Source: Shimazuella alba (GTDB lineage Bacteria; Bacillota; Bacilli; Thermoactinomycetales; Thermoactinomycetaceae). Taken from it: 64,000 nucleotides of DNA. This document shows positions 29,154 to 38,074 of this stretch, one piece after another. A model generated the notes under the pieces. It had not been told where the DNA came from. It saw only the letters and a list, made by a program, of their open reading frames with translations, and made no database searches. The stretch is taken from positions 1 to 64,000 of the forward strand of contig NZ_WUUL01000009.1 in the NCBI RefSeq assembly GCF_009831235.1, written 5' to 3'. Made by a program: the position numbers and the translations under genes. Positions within the stretch are counted from its first letter, which is position 1. Each line of letters opens with the position of its first letter.

Positions 29154-30077
29154 TTACTTTTTCATTTTTGGATCAAGCGCATCTCTGAGTCCATCTCCAA
29201 TTAAGTTGAAAGACAACATGATAATAGATAACACCAAAGCAGGCCAAAATAATTCAAATGGGAACAATTGCAAAACACGATACCCATCATTCACCAAAAT
29301 ACCTAAACTAGCCGATGGCGGGCGAAGTCCTAGCCCAATAAAGCTTAAAAATGCTTCAAAAAAAATAGCAGAAGGAATCGAAAACGTTACGGCAATGATA
29401 ATTGGTCCCATTACATTGGGAATCAAATGTTTAAAAAGGATGCGAAAGTGGCTTGCCCCCATCGTACGGGCCGCTAGTACATATTCTTGTGTTTTTAGTT
29501 TTAAAATTTGCGCTCTTACCACCCGGGCCATAGGTACCCAACCGGTAAAAGATAAAGCAACAGCAATTGGCAGAATCCCCGGTTCTAAGTACATCATTAA
29601 AAGTATGATGACCACAATATTAGGAATGGAGTATATAATCTCCAATATTCGTTGCATGACTGCATCTACTCGACCACCAAAATAACCAGAAATACCACCA
29701 AATACGACACCAATTACTACATCGAGAAAAGCAGCAATGAAAGCTATTAATAGGGATACCTTAGCACCATACCAAACACGCTGCCACAAATCGCGACCTT
29801 TATCATCTGTACCAAAAAAGTGATCTCCAAAATGTTCTTGGTTTGACATGCTTGGATTTTGAGACCAATAGTTGTGGTCATTGAAATAAGGACCAATAAA
29901 AGCTATTAAAAGCAAAAGCGTAATCAAAATTAATCCAATAAGAGCACCTTTATTTGCTTTGAAGCGCCTCCAAGCATCTTTCCAGTAACCAGCCTGTGGA
30001 GCTAAGACCTCACTATTTTTTTCGGATGCGGCAAGGGGCTCAAACAAACTTTTATCGAATTTTTTTGTTGTATTCAT
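29154..30077 (-). CDS. oppC: Oligopeptide ABC transporter permease OppC
   Basis: Membrane permease, about 307 residues, with six hydrophobic segments and the EAA loop (EYVLAARTMGASHFRILFKHLIPN, roughly 200-223). An N-terminal cytoplasmic stretch precedes the first segment. The ATG at 30077 has TAAGGAG at 11 bases; an ATG at 30086 is the alternative and would sit two bases from that site. The gene starts right at the oppB stop. Confidence 0.93.
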   Translation of the reverse strand: MNTTKKFDKSLFEPLAASEKNSEVLAPQAGYWKDAWRRFKANKGALIGLILITLLLLIAFIGPYFNDHNYWSQNPSMSNQEHFGDHFFGTDDKGRDLWQRVWYGAKVSLLIAFIAAFLDVVIGVVFGGISGYFGGRVDAVMQRILEIIYSIPNIVVIILLMMYLEPGILPIAVALSFTGWVPMARVVRAQILKLKTQEYVLAARTMGASHFRILFKHLIPNVMGPIIIAVTFSIPSAIFFEAFLSFIGLGLRPPSASLGILVNDGYRVLQLFPFELFWPALVLSIIMLSFNLIGDGLRDALDPKMKK

Positions 30078-30085
30078 TCGTTCCA

Positions 30086-31015
30086 TCACTCCTTAACACC
30101 AGAAATCCGAATACGTGGGTCAATAATTCCATATAAAACGTCAACAATAAAAGTAACACCTAAAAATAGAACACTATAAAAAATGGTTGTTCCTAAAACG
30201 GTGGTATAGTCGTTGACCATGATCGACTCTACAAATAGGTTTCCTACACCTGGGATCCCAAAAATATTTTCCACCACAAGGGAACCTGTCAAAATGTTAA
30301 CTGTTAACGGACCTAATACTGTAACAGCTGGAATCATCGCATTTCGCAATGCATGGTTGGTAACAATTTTTCTCCAAGCCAATCCTTTTGCTTTGGCAGT
30401 CCGGATATAATCCTGATCGAGTACTTCCACCATTTCCGTCCGAATATAACGTGATACTTGTGCGATGACATAAACAGACAAAGCTAGTGAAGGTAAAATG
30501 GTAAACTCATAACCACCCCATAAAGCAGGAGGTAATAACGCAAACTTAACCCCAATCCAATACGATAATAATCCTGCCAAAACGAAGTTTGGAATGGAAA
30601 CTCCAAATACCGCTGTAGCTGAAGCTAAACTATCCACCCATGTTCCGCGTTTTAGAGCCGCTGCAATTCCCAATAATAATCCAACAACAATACCAATTAG
30701 TATCCCTTGGAAGCCAATAATTGCCGAAGGTCCTATGCGGTCACTGAGCAATTCATTGACAGAACGACCACTTTGACTAAGGGACATTCCTAAATCACCT
30801 TGTACGAGGTTCCCCATAAACTTGAAATACTGTATATATAATGGGTCTTTCAAACCATATTGCGTCAAAATTTGGTCTCGAATCTCTGCTGGTAACTTTT
30901 CTTCATTTGCTAATGGCGTTCCCGGAAGCATCCGAACCAGAAAAAAAGTTACAGTTGTAATAATAAACAACGTAAGCAGCATTAAACCAAATCTTTTTAA
31001 TGTATATTTAGCCAA
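30086..31015 (-). CDS. oppB: Oligopeptide ABC transporter permease OppB
   Basis: Membrane permease, 309 residues, with six segments and the typical N terminus FGLMLLTLFIITTVTFFLVRMLPG. The EAA loop is YIRTAKAKGLAWRKIVTNHALRN. It pairs with OppC. It follows oppA after a 74-base spacer containing a hairpin. Confidence 0.95.
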   Translation of the reverse strand: MAKYTLKRFGLMLLTLFIITTVTFFLVRMLPGTPLANEEKLPAEIRDQILTQYGLKDPLYIQYFKFMGNLVQGDLGMSLSQSGRSVNELLSDRIGPSAIIGFQGILIGIVVGLLLGIAAALKRGTWVDSLASATAVFGVSIPNFVLAGLLSYWIGVKFALLPPALWGGYEFTILPSLALSVYVIAQVSRYIRTEMVEVLDQDYIRTAKAKGLAWRKIVTNHALRNAMIPAVTVLGPLTVNILTGSLVVENIFGIPGVGNLFVESIMVNDYTTVLGTTIFYSVLFLGVTFIVDVLYGIIDPRIRISGVKE

Positions 31016-31040
31016 GTTACCTCACTCCTCCTTACCATCA

Positions 31041-31080
31041 CAAAAAGATAAGGTATATGCCCTAATGACATATACCTTAT
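31041..31080 (-). terminator. Intercistronic hairpin between oppA and oppB
   Basis: ATAAGGTATATG and CATATACCTTAT pair perfectly over 12 bp with a 9-base loop, and a TCTTTTTG stretch follows on the minus strand. It looks like a partial terminator or 3' stabiliser that keeps oppA transcripts in excess over the permease and ATPase messages, as is common in binding-protein operons. Confidence 0.75.
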
Positions 31081-31089
31081 TAGGTCATT

Positions 31090-32697
31090 TTACTTTCCGT
31101 CTACAGATGCACCTTTGAAGTCATAGAATCCCCAAGTTGTATTCCAAATTGCACCTTTTACATAAGGTTTTAGCAGACTTAATCGAGTGCGATAGTAAAG
31201 CGGAGCGATCCCTTGATCATCAATCAAAATCTTTTCTGCCTTGATAAGGTCTTGAACACGAGCCTCAAAGTCTGGATTGTTTTTGGACTTCTTAATCAAT
31301 GCATCGTATTCTGCGTTACTCCATTTACCACGGTTATAGCTTTGACCAGTGGTAAAAATGTCTAGATAACTCATTGCATCGTTGTAGTCAGCACCCCAAC
31401 CAGAGAAAAGCATTTGGAAGTTACCATCTTTACCACGTTGGAGACGTTCTTTAAATGTTACAGGAGAGATAGTGATTTTCAACCCTAGATTTTTTTGCAA
31501 TTGATCTGAAACATACTCCATCTGATCTTTCGAATTCGTGGTATCATCTCCAACCAACTCGATTTTCACTGAGCTAGTTAGACCCTCTTCTTTCAATCCT
31601 TCTTCCCAAAGCTGTTTAGCTTTCTTGGGATCATACATTACTGGGGCTTTGGATACATCACGGAATTTTTCATTTACATTTGCATGAATATCTGGTGGCA
31701 CTAGTCCTCCAGCTGCTACAGAACCTGTTTTCAATATTTGATTTGTCAAAGTTTGTTTATCAATAGCAAGTTCAATTGCTTGACGAAGTTTTTTGTTTTT
31801 AAAGAAACCTTCTCTTTGGTTAAACTCGATATACCATGCAGAAGATTCTTTTAAAACTGTTCTTTCGGGACTGGATTTAAATGCATCTGCAAAATCCTTT
31901 GTGATCTCAGTAAAATCAATTTTATTTGTTTTATATAAGTTTACACGCGTAGATTCTTCTTTTAAGAATTTAACTTCTGCATTAGCAAGTTTTACATTTT
32001 TGCTGTCCCAGTAATGATTGTTTTTAACCATGTGAACGCTTACACCATGTTCCCATTTATCAATGGAAAAAGGTCCGTTGTAAACCATATTTGCTGCTTC
32101 TAACGCAAACTTGTCACCATATTTTTCAACGATATCTTGGCGTTGAGGCATAAAGGTAGCAAATGCTGTTAATTCCAAAAAATAGGGTGATGGCGCTTTT
32201 AATGTAACTTGAAGCGTTTTCTCATCCAATGCTTTTACCCCAACATCTTCGGGTTTTGCTGTACCTGCATTATATTCCATCGCATTTTTAACAGGTTCTA
32301 GAATATAAGCATATTGAGAAGCTGTTTTTGGGTTTAATGCTCGTTTCCATGCATACTCAAAATCTTGAGCAGTCACAGCTTTTCCATCGCTCCATTTTGC
32401 ATCACGAAGATGGAATGTATAGGTTAATTTATCTGAACTCAATTTATAGCTTTCTGCGATTCCTGGTACTGGTTTTTGATTCTTATCAAGTCTCATTAGT
32501 CCTTCTAATGCATTGGTTAAGATTTGAAAGGATACTTGATCAGTGGATTTAGCACTGTCTAAGTTTGGTGGTTCTGATTTATCCGTCAATACCAGTGTGT
32601 TTTTGGAAGCATCATCGGAGCCTCCACCACAAGCAGTTAATACCATACTAAGAACCAAGATAATGGCGGTAAATAGAAACCATCTGTTCTTACGCAT
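31090..32697 (-). CDS. oppA: Oligopeptide-binding lipoprotein OppA
   Basis: Substrate-binding protein, family 5, 535 residues, lipid-anchored outside the membrane. The signal peptide ends in LTACGGGSDD. The family signature AKWSDGKAVTAQDFEYAWKR lies near 101-120. GAGGAGG precedes the ATG. In Bacillus such importers take up signalling and nutritive peptides; here the window also holds an HTH-TPR regulator that could sense an imported peptide (inference). Confidence 0.96.
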   Translation of the reverse strand: MRKNRWFLFTAIILVLSMVLTACGGGSDDASKNTLVLTDKSEPPNLDSAKSTDQVSFQILTNALEGLMRLDKNQKPVPGIAESYKLSSDKLTYTFHLRDAKWSDGKAVTAQDFEYAWKRALNPKTASQYAYILEPVKNAMEYNAGTAKPEDVGVKALDEKTLQVTLKAPSPYFLELTAFATFMPQRQDIVEKYGDKFALEAANMVYNGPFSIDKWEHGVSVHMVKNNHYWDSKNVKLANAEVKFLKEESTRVNLYKTNKIDFTEITKDFADAFKSSPERTVLKESSAWYIEFNQREGFFKNKKLRQAIELAIDKQTLTNQILKTGSVAAGGLVPPDIHANVNEKFRDVSKAPVMYDPKKAKQLWEEGLKEEGLTSSVKIELVGDDTTNSKDQMEYVSDQLQKNLGLKITISPVTFKERLQRGKDGNFQMLFSGWGADYNDAMSYLDIFTTGQSYNRGKWSNAEYDALIKKSKNNPDFEARVQDLIKAEKILIDDQGIAPLYYRTRLSLLKPYVKGAIWNTTWGFYDFKGASVDGK

Positions 32698-33006
32698 TCC
32701 TTATCCTCCTCGAAATATACTGCTGGAATATATAGTCTAGACCAAATGGCCTTAAACCCGAAAATATTCTGAATGAATAGTCATTCATAAATATCTTAAA
32801 GCTCTACTTGTTATTTTAAAATAAAGATTACACTTCTGTAAACTCTAATCTCATTGGTAAAAAATGCAACAGCAAGTAATCACCTTATTTGCTTATATAT
32901 TAAGGTGTAATTTTTCATTCCATATAAATAAAAATTAATCGATCTATTAATATTATAAATTAATCTTATTGATTTAATTATAATATTAATATATCCAATA
33001 GCATTA
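32698..33006. other. AT-rich intergenic region with a perfect dyad
   Basis: Upstream of oppA. It holds TTAATATTATAA and TTATAATATTAA (32947-32958 and 32978-32989), a perfect 12-bp inverted repeat with a 19-base spacer, immediately after the minus-strand divergent-deacetylase gene. It may be a weak AU-only terminator. Nothing else seen. Confidence 0.45.
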
Positions 33007-33809
33007 TTATTCAATGGCCTGTTGATAGCGATTGGTTTTCTCTCCTTTGACAAGAAGGGAAGATACAGGTACAACTTGTACACCTTCTTTCTTCAAAATG
33101 GGAAGCATAGCACGAATAGCGCCAGATGTATGCAATCCCTGTATTCCAACATGTCCAATCGCAATACTTGCCCCTTTCTGTTTTCCATCTTGAATAAGAC
33201 GACGAAGTTGTTTATGGATCGCACTCGCACTATTGATATTGTCTAAAAAAATATTGCGCTTTGTATATGGTACATCTAATTCTTTTGCTACTTGGATTAC
33301 TTTGGAGCGTGAACTGGTTGCACTGTCCACAAAAAATAGATGCCGTTCTTTGACGACCTCCATCACAGCTCGCATTACTCTTTCATCACCAGTAGCTTTC
33401 GAACCCATGTGATTATTGATACCGCTCACATAGGGGATGCTATCTAGATCTTCCCTTACTTGCTGCTTGATCTCTTCATTAGACATATCCGTTGTGATAG
33501 CCCCAGGTCCCAGCCATTCTTTTTTCCCACGGGTGAATTCCATTGGTAAATGAAGCAAAACTTCAAATCCAGCTTTTTTGGCACGAATTGCATCTGCTTT
33601 CGATGAGCGCATCAATGGCATAATCGCTACTGTGATGGGAGCTTTTAATGCAAATATCTCATTTGTACCTTTTAAGTTATTTCCTAAATCATCGATGATA
33701 ATGGAAACTCGCTTTGGTGTGTCCAGCTGCGCCGTCTGAAAACCAAACAAACACGCAAGACTCAGACAAACAAAAGCAATAAATCCAACTGTATAAAGTT
33801 TCATTTTCA
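33007..33809 (-). CDS. Divergent polysaccharide deacetylase (YibQ/DUF610-type) family protein
   Basis: A 267-residue protein with an N-terminal hydrophobic segment (signal anchor or signal peptide). It continues with KRVSIIIDDLGNN, the family opening, then VLLHLPME, SGINNHMGSKAT and IGHVG, which correspond to the metal-site strands of the deacetylase fold. The ATG at 33809 has AAAAAGGG upstream; starts 18 bases earlier or 6 bases later are possible. Acts in or outside the membrane; the substrate is unknown. Confidence 0.88.
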
Positions 33810-33928
33810 TTTCCCTTTTTTCTTTCATTTTGATTACATCATGCGCATCTGTTCCCTTATTTATCCTTGTTATTATTTGCAAAAGAAATGAAAACAAACT
33901 ATTTTACATTCATCTATGTTCATCCATA

Positions 33929-33978
33929 AAAAATACTTCGATCTCTCAGTGCAATCTGAGTATTGATCGAAGTATCTA
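33929..33978 (-). terminator. Terminator of the small secreted protein gene
   Basis: ATACTTCGATC and GATCGAAGTAT form an 11-bp outer stem, with an inner CTCAG/CTGAG stem, then TTTTTT on the minus strand. Confidence 0.85.
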
Positions 33979-34029
33979 ACTAACTTTTTTAAAATCAAAT
34001 GTATTCAGCTTATTCGTAGCGTTGAAGAA

Positions 34030-34455
34030 TTAGTCATATAATATTACTTGACGCTCAAAGGCAAGACCACCAGATGGCAGAGCTGCCTTCACATAAAGTT
34101 CCGCTTTATTATTGTCTCCATCTTTAAATTTATCCAGATTTGTGAATGTATAACATTTGCCCATGCTCAATGTCCAAGAATATACATAGTCGTCATTACC
34201 ATAACCGCCATTTGGATCATATTCGTACACAAAAAACTTCGTAGTGCCCATGTTTTTATTACAAACTTTAAAACTTCCACCATCAGAATGAATATAAGAG
34301 GTTCTATAGTAAGTGAGCTTGCCAGTCTCCTGTCCTGTATTAATGGTCAATCCGTACGTACCCACTTTCTCCAATGCTGCAAATGCTGAAGAGAATGGGA
34401 GGATAACAGCACATACCAGCACAAATAAAGATACAGTCCATTTTCTGATTCGCAA
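34030..34455 (-). CDS. Small secreted protein of unknown function
   Basis: A 141-residue protein with a Sec signal peptide (core VSLFVLVCAVILPFSSAFA, cleavage near 27). The mature part has two cysteines (FKVCNKN and GKCYTFT), likely a disulfide, many aromatic and charged residues, and no motif I recognise. The start is TTG after AAAGGGGAAGG. It resembles in size and style the secreted protein at 57530, but no convincing alignment was made. It stands alone with its own terminator. Confidence 0.7.
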   Translation of the reverse strand: MRIRKWTVSLFVLVCAVILPFSSAFAALEKVGTYGLTINTGQETGKLTYYRTSYIHSDGGSFKVCNKNMGTTKFFVYEYDPNGGYGNDDYVYSWTLSMGKCYTFTNLDKFKDGDNNKAELYVKAALPSGGLAFERQVILYD

Positions 34456-35101
34456 GATGCCTTCCCCTTTCGGTAATACTCCATGATATTGGTTAATGAT
34501 TACATATTTTTAGGATTGGAAAATAGTTAAATTGGTTTCTCTTAACCAATGCCATGAATTCATTTATTGACATTCCACACGGATAAAGCTGGGGGGATGG
34601 CAGTTTGATGACTGCTTCCTTGCCAAGCTAACCCAGTGTGCCTCACGGTTAAATAGAGTTTTATGTTGTGTTCGCACAACCCTCTATAATTGCTCGTATT
34701 CATCAAGCAACTAAGAATATTCTATCAATAGAACATGTGTTTGTAAATATATATTTCGAATTTATGCAAGAAACTATCAACTATTTTTAAACTTATAACG
34801 CTTCGTGCTATGTAAAATTAATAATCTATAAAAATTATTATTGTTTTCTCTTGGATTTTCGCTACCATGTTCGATCAAAATACAAATAATTCATTTTCAT
34901 GTTTTGTAGGATGCACATGCAAATATGCACCATTATATATTGAAAAATTATCCATTTTAACCATTTGTAATTTATATAAATTTTTTATAAATTGACTCAC
35001 AATCTACTTGAAAATACTAGTAATTATCTATTTAATATTAGTATAAAAGAATTTTTAATATGCTTTTGAATATTCCGTAATACGATAGAGGGGGCAACTG
35101 A
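34456..35101. other. Long intergenic region containing an IS200/IS605 right-end remnant
   Basis: 646 bases without a gene. The left part holds a TnpB-type right end/omega-RNA remnant (34567-34720, listed separately). From about 34725 to 35090 the sequence is very AT-rich; only the ribosome site AGAGGGGG of the next gene was recognised. Confidence 0.55.
34567..34720 (-). mobile_element. Solitary IS200/IS605 (TnpB-type) right end / omega-RNA remnant
   Basis: Read on the minus strand it contains AACCGTGAGGCACACTGGG, GTTAGCTTGGCAAGGAAG, then a right-end hairpin segment CCATCCCCCCAGC...GTGGAATGTCAA. This order is that of the 3' end of IS605/IS1341-type elements, from which the TnpB guide RNA scaffold is made. 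The copy at 55321 shares the CCGTG-GG-GGGTTAGCTTG block. No tnpB or tnpA lies nearby, so it is a solo end. Confidence 0.65.
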
Positions 35102-36046
35102 ATGATCTGGTGGTGGGTATTCGTTACCATTTTCTTGATTGTTTCGATAGCAATTTATAGCATTTCCGTGTTTGGTTATCGAAACATTACCATGAGGAAG
35201 AAATTAACGACAGATGAGTGTTTTCAGGCGGTAGAGCGGAGAGGGCTTTTTACTAGAACAAAATTCGAGAAATTGCATAAGCAAGAAATTGTCATACGCA
35301 ACAATGATGATCTTAAATTGCATAGTTACTATATAGAAGCAAATCCACACTCCAAAAAAGTAATGATTTTGCTCCATGGATATACAAGAGCTTATCCTAT
35401 GTCTATGCAATTTACAGATCTTTATATCAAACAAGGCTTTAATCTTCTAGCAATTGATCATCGAGCACATGGAGAAAGCGAAGGAAAGTATACTAGTTAT
35501 GGTTACTATGAAAAATATGACATCGACAGCTGGGTGAATTGGATACGTGAACAAATCGGACCAAATACCCTCATCGGGCTTCATGGAATCTCTTTAGGCG
35601 GCGGAACAGCACTTGAATACCTCCACATCAACCAACATGCTAAATTTGTTATCGCAGACTGCCCATACTCGGATCTAGCAGAATTAATACGCTATCAAAT
35701 TAAATACCTCTACAAAGCGCCTACCTTTATCTTTTATCACACTATTGGCTTCCTTGTGAAAATATTTGCTCGTTTTAACCTTGCAGATGTTCGTCCTATT
35801 CAAGCAGTAGCAAAAAGCGAGTTGCCTATCCTCTTTATACATGGAAATCGAGATCGTTTTATCCCCACTTATATGAGCAAGAAACTATATGAAGCCAAAC
35901 AAAAAGGATTAAAACGACTGTGGATTGCCGAAGGTGCCGGTCATAGTGATGCCTATCGACGAAACAGAGAACAATACGAAGAACAAGTTGTCTCCTTCCT
36001 CCAAGAGGTACTCCTTATGAATGACAATAGTGCCAAAGTAGTATAG
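35102..36046 (+). CDS. Membrane-anchored alpha/beta hydrolase
   Basis: A 314-residue serine hydrolase with one N-terminal membrane segment (about 3-22), resembling Bacillus proteins of the YqkD type. The oxyanion region is ILLHGYTRAYPMSM near 86, the nucleophile lies in HGISLGGGTAL near 163, the acid in HGNRDRFIP, and the histidine in GAGHSDAYR near 287. AGAGGGGG precedes the ATG. A terminator follows. The substrate is unknown. Confidence 0.88.
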   Translation: MIWWWVFVTIFLIVSIAIYSISVFGYRNITMRKKLTTDECFQAVERRGLFTRTKFEKLHKQEIVIRNNDDLKLHSYYIEANPHSKKVMILLHGYTRAYPMSMQFTDLYIKQGFNLLAIDHRAHGESEGKYTSYGYYEKYDIDSWVNWIREQIGPNTLIGLHGISLGGGTALEYLHINQHAKFVIADCPYSDLAELIRYQIKYLYKAPTFIFYHTIGFLVKIFARFNLADVRPIQAVAKSELPILFIHGNRDRFIPTYMSKKLYEAKQKGLKRLWIAEGAGHSDAYRRNREQYEEQVVSFLQEVLLMNDNSAKVV

Positions 36047-36085
36047 GAAAACCCCCTGCTATCCATCAAGCAGGGGATTCTATTT
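36047..36085. terminator. Bidirectional terminator
   Basis: CCCCTGCT and AGCAGGGG pair over 8 bp between the convergent hydrolase and thpR genes; T-rich on both sides. Confidence 0.8.
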
Positions 36086-36646
36086 ACCAAATGGAAATGT
36101 CTGCACTACATGATACATCGGTTCTTTTCCAAGAATTGATTCATATAAAACTATTTCATCCACTGTCCAACTTCCAGAGACAACATCCAGAGCCGATAAT
36201 GACCTTTGCGGAAAATCATCTGCCGCATATTTGCGAGCAAGTGTGATATGCGGATGATACGGACGGATCTCAGCTGGAAATCCGATTGGCTGCAAAGCAG
36301 CAGTAACTCTTTTTTGCAACTGGTGTAGCCTGTCTAATTCTCCAGCCACACCAGCCCAAAAAATATGCGGTTGTTTGTTATTACCAAAAGTTCCAAAACG
36401 ATCTACAGATAGTGAAAATGGAACTTCTTTTTTACATAAGTCATGTAATGTGTTTAAAATTTGTTCCAGTTGAGAACTAGAAGTACCCCCTAAAAAATGC
36501 AGGGTGATATGGATATCTTGTTGGTGTATCCATTTACGAAAAGATAACTCATCTCGTTTTTCTTCGATCCATGCGCTTAGCTGCTTTTTCAAAGATGTCG
36601 GCACGGGAACTGCAACAAAAGTTCGTCGTTCGTCCTTTTGACTCAT
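36080..36646 (-). CDS. thpR: RNA 2',3'-cyclic phosphodiesterase (ThpR/LigT)
   Basis: A 188-residue 2H phosphoesterase. The two H-x-T motifs are HITLHFLGG near 47 and HITLARK near 134. It hydrolyses 2',3'-cyclic phosphates on RNA to 2'-phosphates. ATG start with GAGGTGAG upstream. It stands in a minus-strand run with an unknown gene and def. Confidence 0.93.
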   Translation of the reverse strand: MSQKDERRTFVAVPVPTSLKKQLSAWIEEKRDELSFRKWIHQQDIHITLHFLGGTSSSQLEQILNTLHDLCKKEVPFSLSVDRFGTFGNNKQPHIFWAGVAGELDRLHQLQKRVTAALQPIGFPAEIRPYHPHITLARKYAADDFPQRSLSALDVVSGSWTVDEIVLYESILGKEPMYHVVQTFPFGK

Positions 36647-36716
36647 GCCTAGCTCACCTCATCGCCTAGTTCCATCCATCGTATTGTATCTATCTGATTT
36701 TCATTGTTCATCACTC

Positions 36717-36750
36717 CACCAGATGAAATCGTACAGACTTTCATCTGGTG
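36717..36750 (-). terminator. Terminator of the 108-aa unknown gene
   Basis: CACCAGATGAAA and TTTCATCTGGTG form a perfect 12-bp stem with a 10-base loop, downstream of the minus-strand gene at 36802. No clear T run follows. Confidence 0.7.
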
Positions 36751-36801
36751 GGCGAAACCGTTTCTACGGAATCCCGCTGTTATAATTTATCTAATGTGGA
36801 T

Positions 36802-37128
36802 CTACTGCTTCACCACTCGCAGGTGAGGCTTCTGAGAATATAGTCCAATATGCATCGTTGCGGAAAATCCTGCTGTCTGAAGTGTCTTGATGTAATCGTA
36901 AAGCATTGTTTCTGTCCCCCTCAGACGACCACGCTTACCTTCTTCTCCATCTACCGATACCCATCGATAGGAAACCCTTGCTGCTTCGGCATCTCGATGC
37001 TGTTCAACGACAAAGCCAGCCACCGTACAGCGACCATATTCATTCATCTGCGCGATGGTGTGTCCCTTGCTCAACGCATCGGAAACATCCTGGAGAAGGG
37101 GATTTTCCTTACTCACTGTTCCTCCCAT
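36802..37128 (-). CDS. Unknown 108-aa soluble protein
   Basis: Not recognised. The frame is clean and ends before a strong hairpin. The protein has mixed charge, no signal peptide or membrane segment, and a basic C terminus (SQKPHLRVVKQ). Base composition is GC-richer than neighbouring genes. The start MGGTVSKENP lacks a strong ribosome site, so a later start is possible. Confidence 0.55.
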   Translation of the reverse strand: MGGTVSKENPLLQDVSDALSKGHTIAQMNEYGRCTVAGFVVEQHRDAEAARVSYRWVSVDGEEGKRGRLRGTETMLYDYIKTLQTAGFSATMHIGLYSQKPHLRVVKQ

Positions 37129-37201
37129 GAAAACGAATCATGAAAATATCCACTGTAAGAGTGTAAAACATATTTTCTAAAATGTATACTTCATTTTATC
37201 C

Positions 37202-37723
37202 CTATCTTACCCCATTCGATAAGCGAATCACATCAAGCAGACGCACTGCCTTCTTTGTTCTTTCCTGATAGAGTTCATTTTCTTTAACATGATCTATAAA
37301 TAAAATACCATTTAGATGATCTATCTCATGCTGCATACATCTTGCTAAATAATCTTCCCCTTCAAGGATATGTACTCTTCCATTTCTATCTAACGTTTTT
37401 AGCTTTACATAATAGGCACGTTTGACAATCCCTGCGTATCCCGGAAATGACAAACATGCCTCAGGACCAATCTGCTCTCCACTCATTTCCAAAATCTCTG
37501 GGTTAATGAGCTCGATGATCCCGCCATCTTCGCTTTTCATCACGATCAATCGACGTAAAACCCCTACTTGTGGAGCAGCCAATCCCGCTCTTCCATCATC
37601 TGCATTCAGTGTATCTATCATATCGTCTAATAGTTTCCATGTGTGTTCATCAAAGCGCATCACATCTTTTGCAACCTTGCGAAGGACAGGTTCTCCAAAA
37701 GGTAATATTTTTCTCTCAGCCAT
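37202..37723 (-). CDS. def: Peptide deformylase
   Basis: Removes the N-formyl group from nascent proteins using a bound metal ion. The three family motifs are present: GLAAPQVG near 49, EACLSFPG near 93 and QHEIDHLNG near 134. The ATG at 37723 with GGGGGAG upstream gives 173 residues, a normal length; the open frame further upstream runs through that ribosome site. Confidence 0.96.
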   Translation of the reverse strand: MAERKILPFGEPVLRKVAKDVMRFDEHTWKLLDDMIDTLNADDGRAGLAAPQVGVLRRLIVMKSEDGGIIELINPEILEMSGEQIGPEACLSFPGYAGIVKRAYYVKLKTLDRNGRVHILEGEDYLARCMQHEIDHLNGILFIDHVKENELYQERTKKAVRLLDVIRLSNGVR

Positions 37724-37750
37724 CTTTTCTCCCCCACTCACATCTCTATT

Positions 37751-37972
37751 TTAAGTACGATGCACCCATAGATCATTTGGCGTACACTCTAGGGCAGTAC
37801 ATAAAGCGTCTAAAGTTTCCGTCTTCATTTGTTTGGGTTGACCATTTAACAGCGCACTAATAGATGGAGCAGATAAACGATATCCCGCTTTTTCTTCCAA
37901 TAATCTAGCTAGTTCAGACCCCTTCCAAATCCCTCTATCCGCCATTAATTTTCGCAGCATCCATATCAACAT
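37751..37972 (-). CDS. Small XRE-type DNA-binding protein (Cro/YozG-like)
   Basis: A 73-residue protein that is almost entirely a helix-turn-helix domain: SELARLLEEKAGYRLSAPSI then SALLNGQPKQMKTETLDALC. Such proteins act as small repressors. AAGGTG precedes the ATG. It is followed by def with only a 27-base gap. Palindromic sites lie just upstream of its start and suit autoregulation. Confidence 0.88.
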   Translation of the reverse strand: MLIWMLRKLMADRGIWKGSELARLLEEKAGYRLSAPSISALLNGQPKQMKTETLDALCTALECTPNDLWVHRT

Positions 37973-37993
37973 CGTATCACCTTATGTATTTTT

Positions 37994-38030
37994 ATTAGGC
38001 ATTACCTTAACTTATTAGGTAACACCTAAT
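37994..38030. promoter_or_regulatory. Paired palindromes upstream of the small XRE gene
   Basis: Two adjacent dyads, TTAGGTGTTACCTAA and TTAAGGTAATGCCTAA on the minus strand, share TTAGG/CCTAA arms and together form a larger inverted repeat. They lie 22-58 bases upstream of the gene. This looks like a double operator. Confidence 0.6.
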
Positions 38031-38074
38031 ATAGTATATTTTCTTCTAACTCGCAAGTATGCCAAACGAATAAC

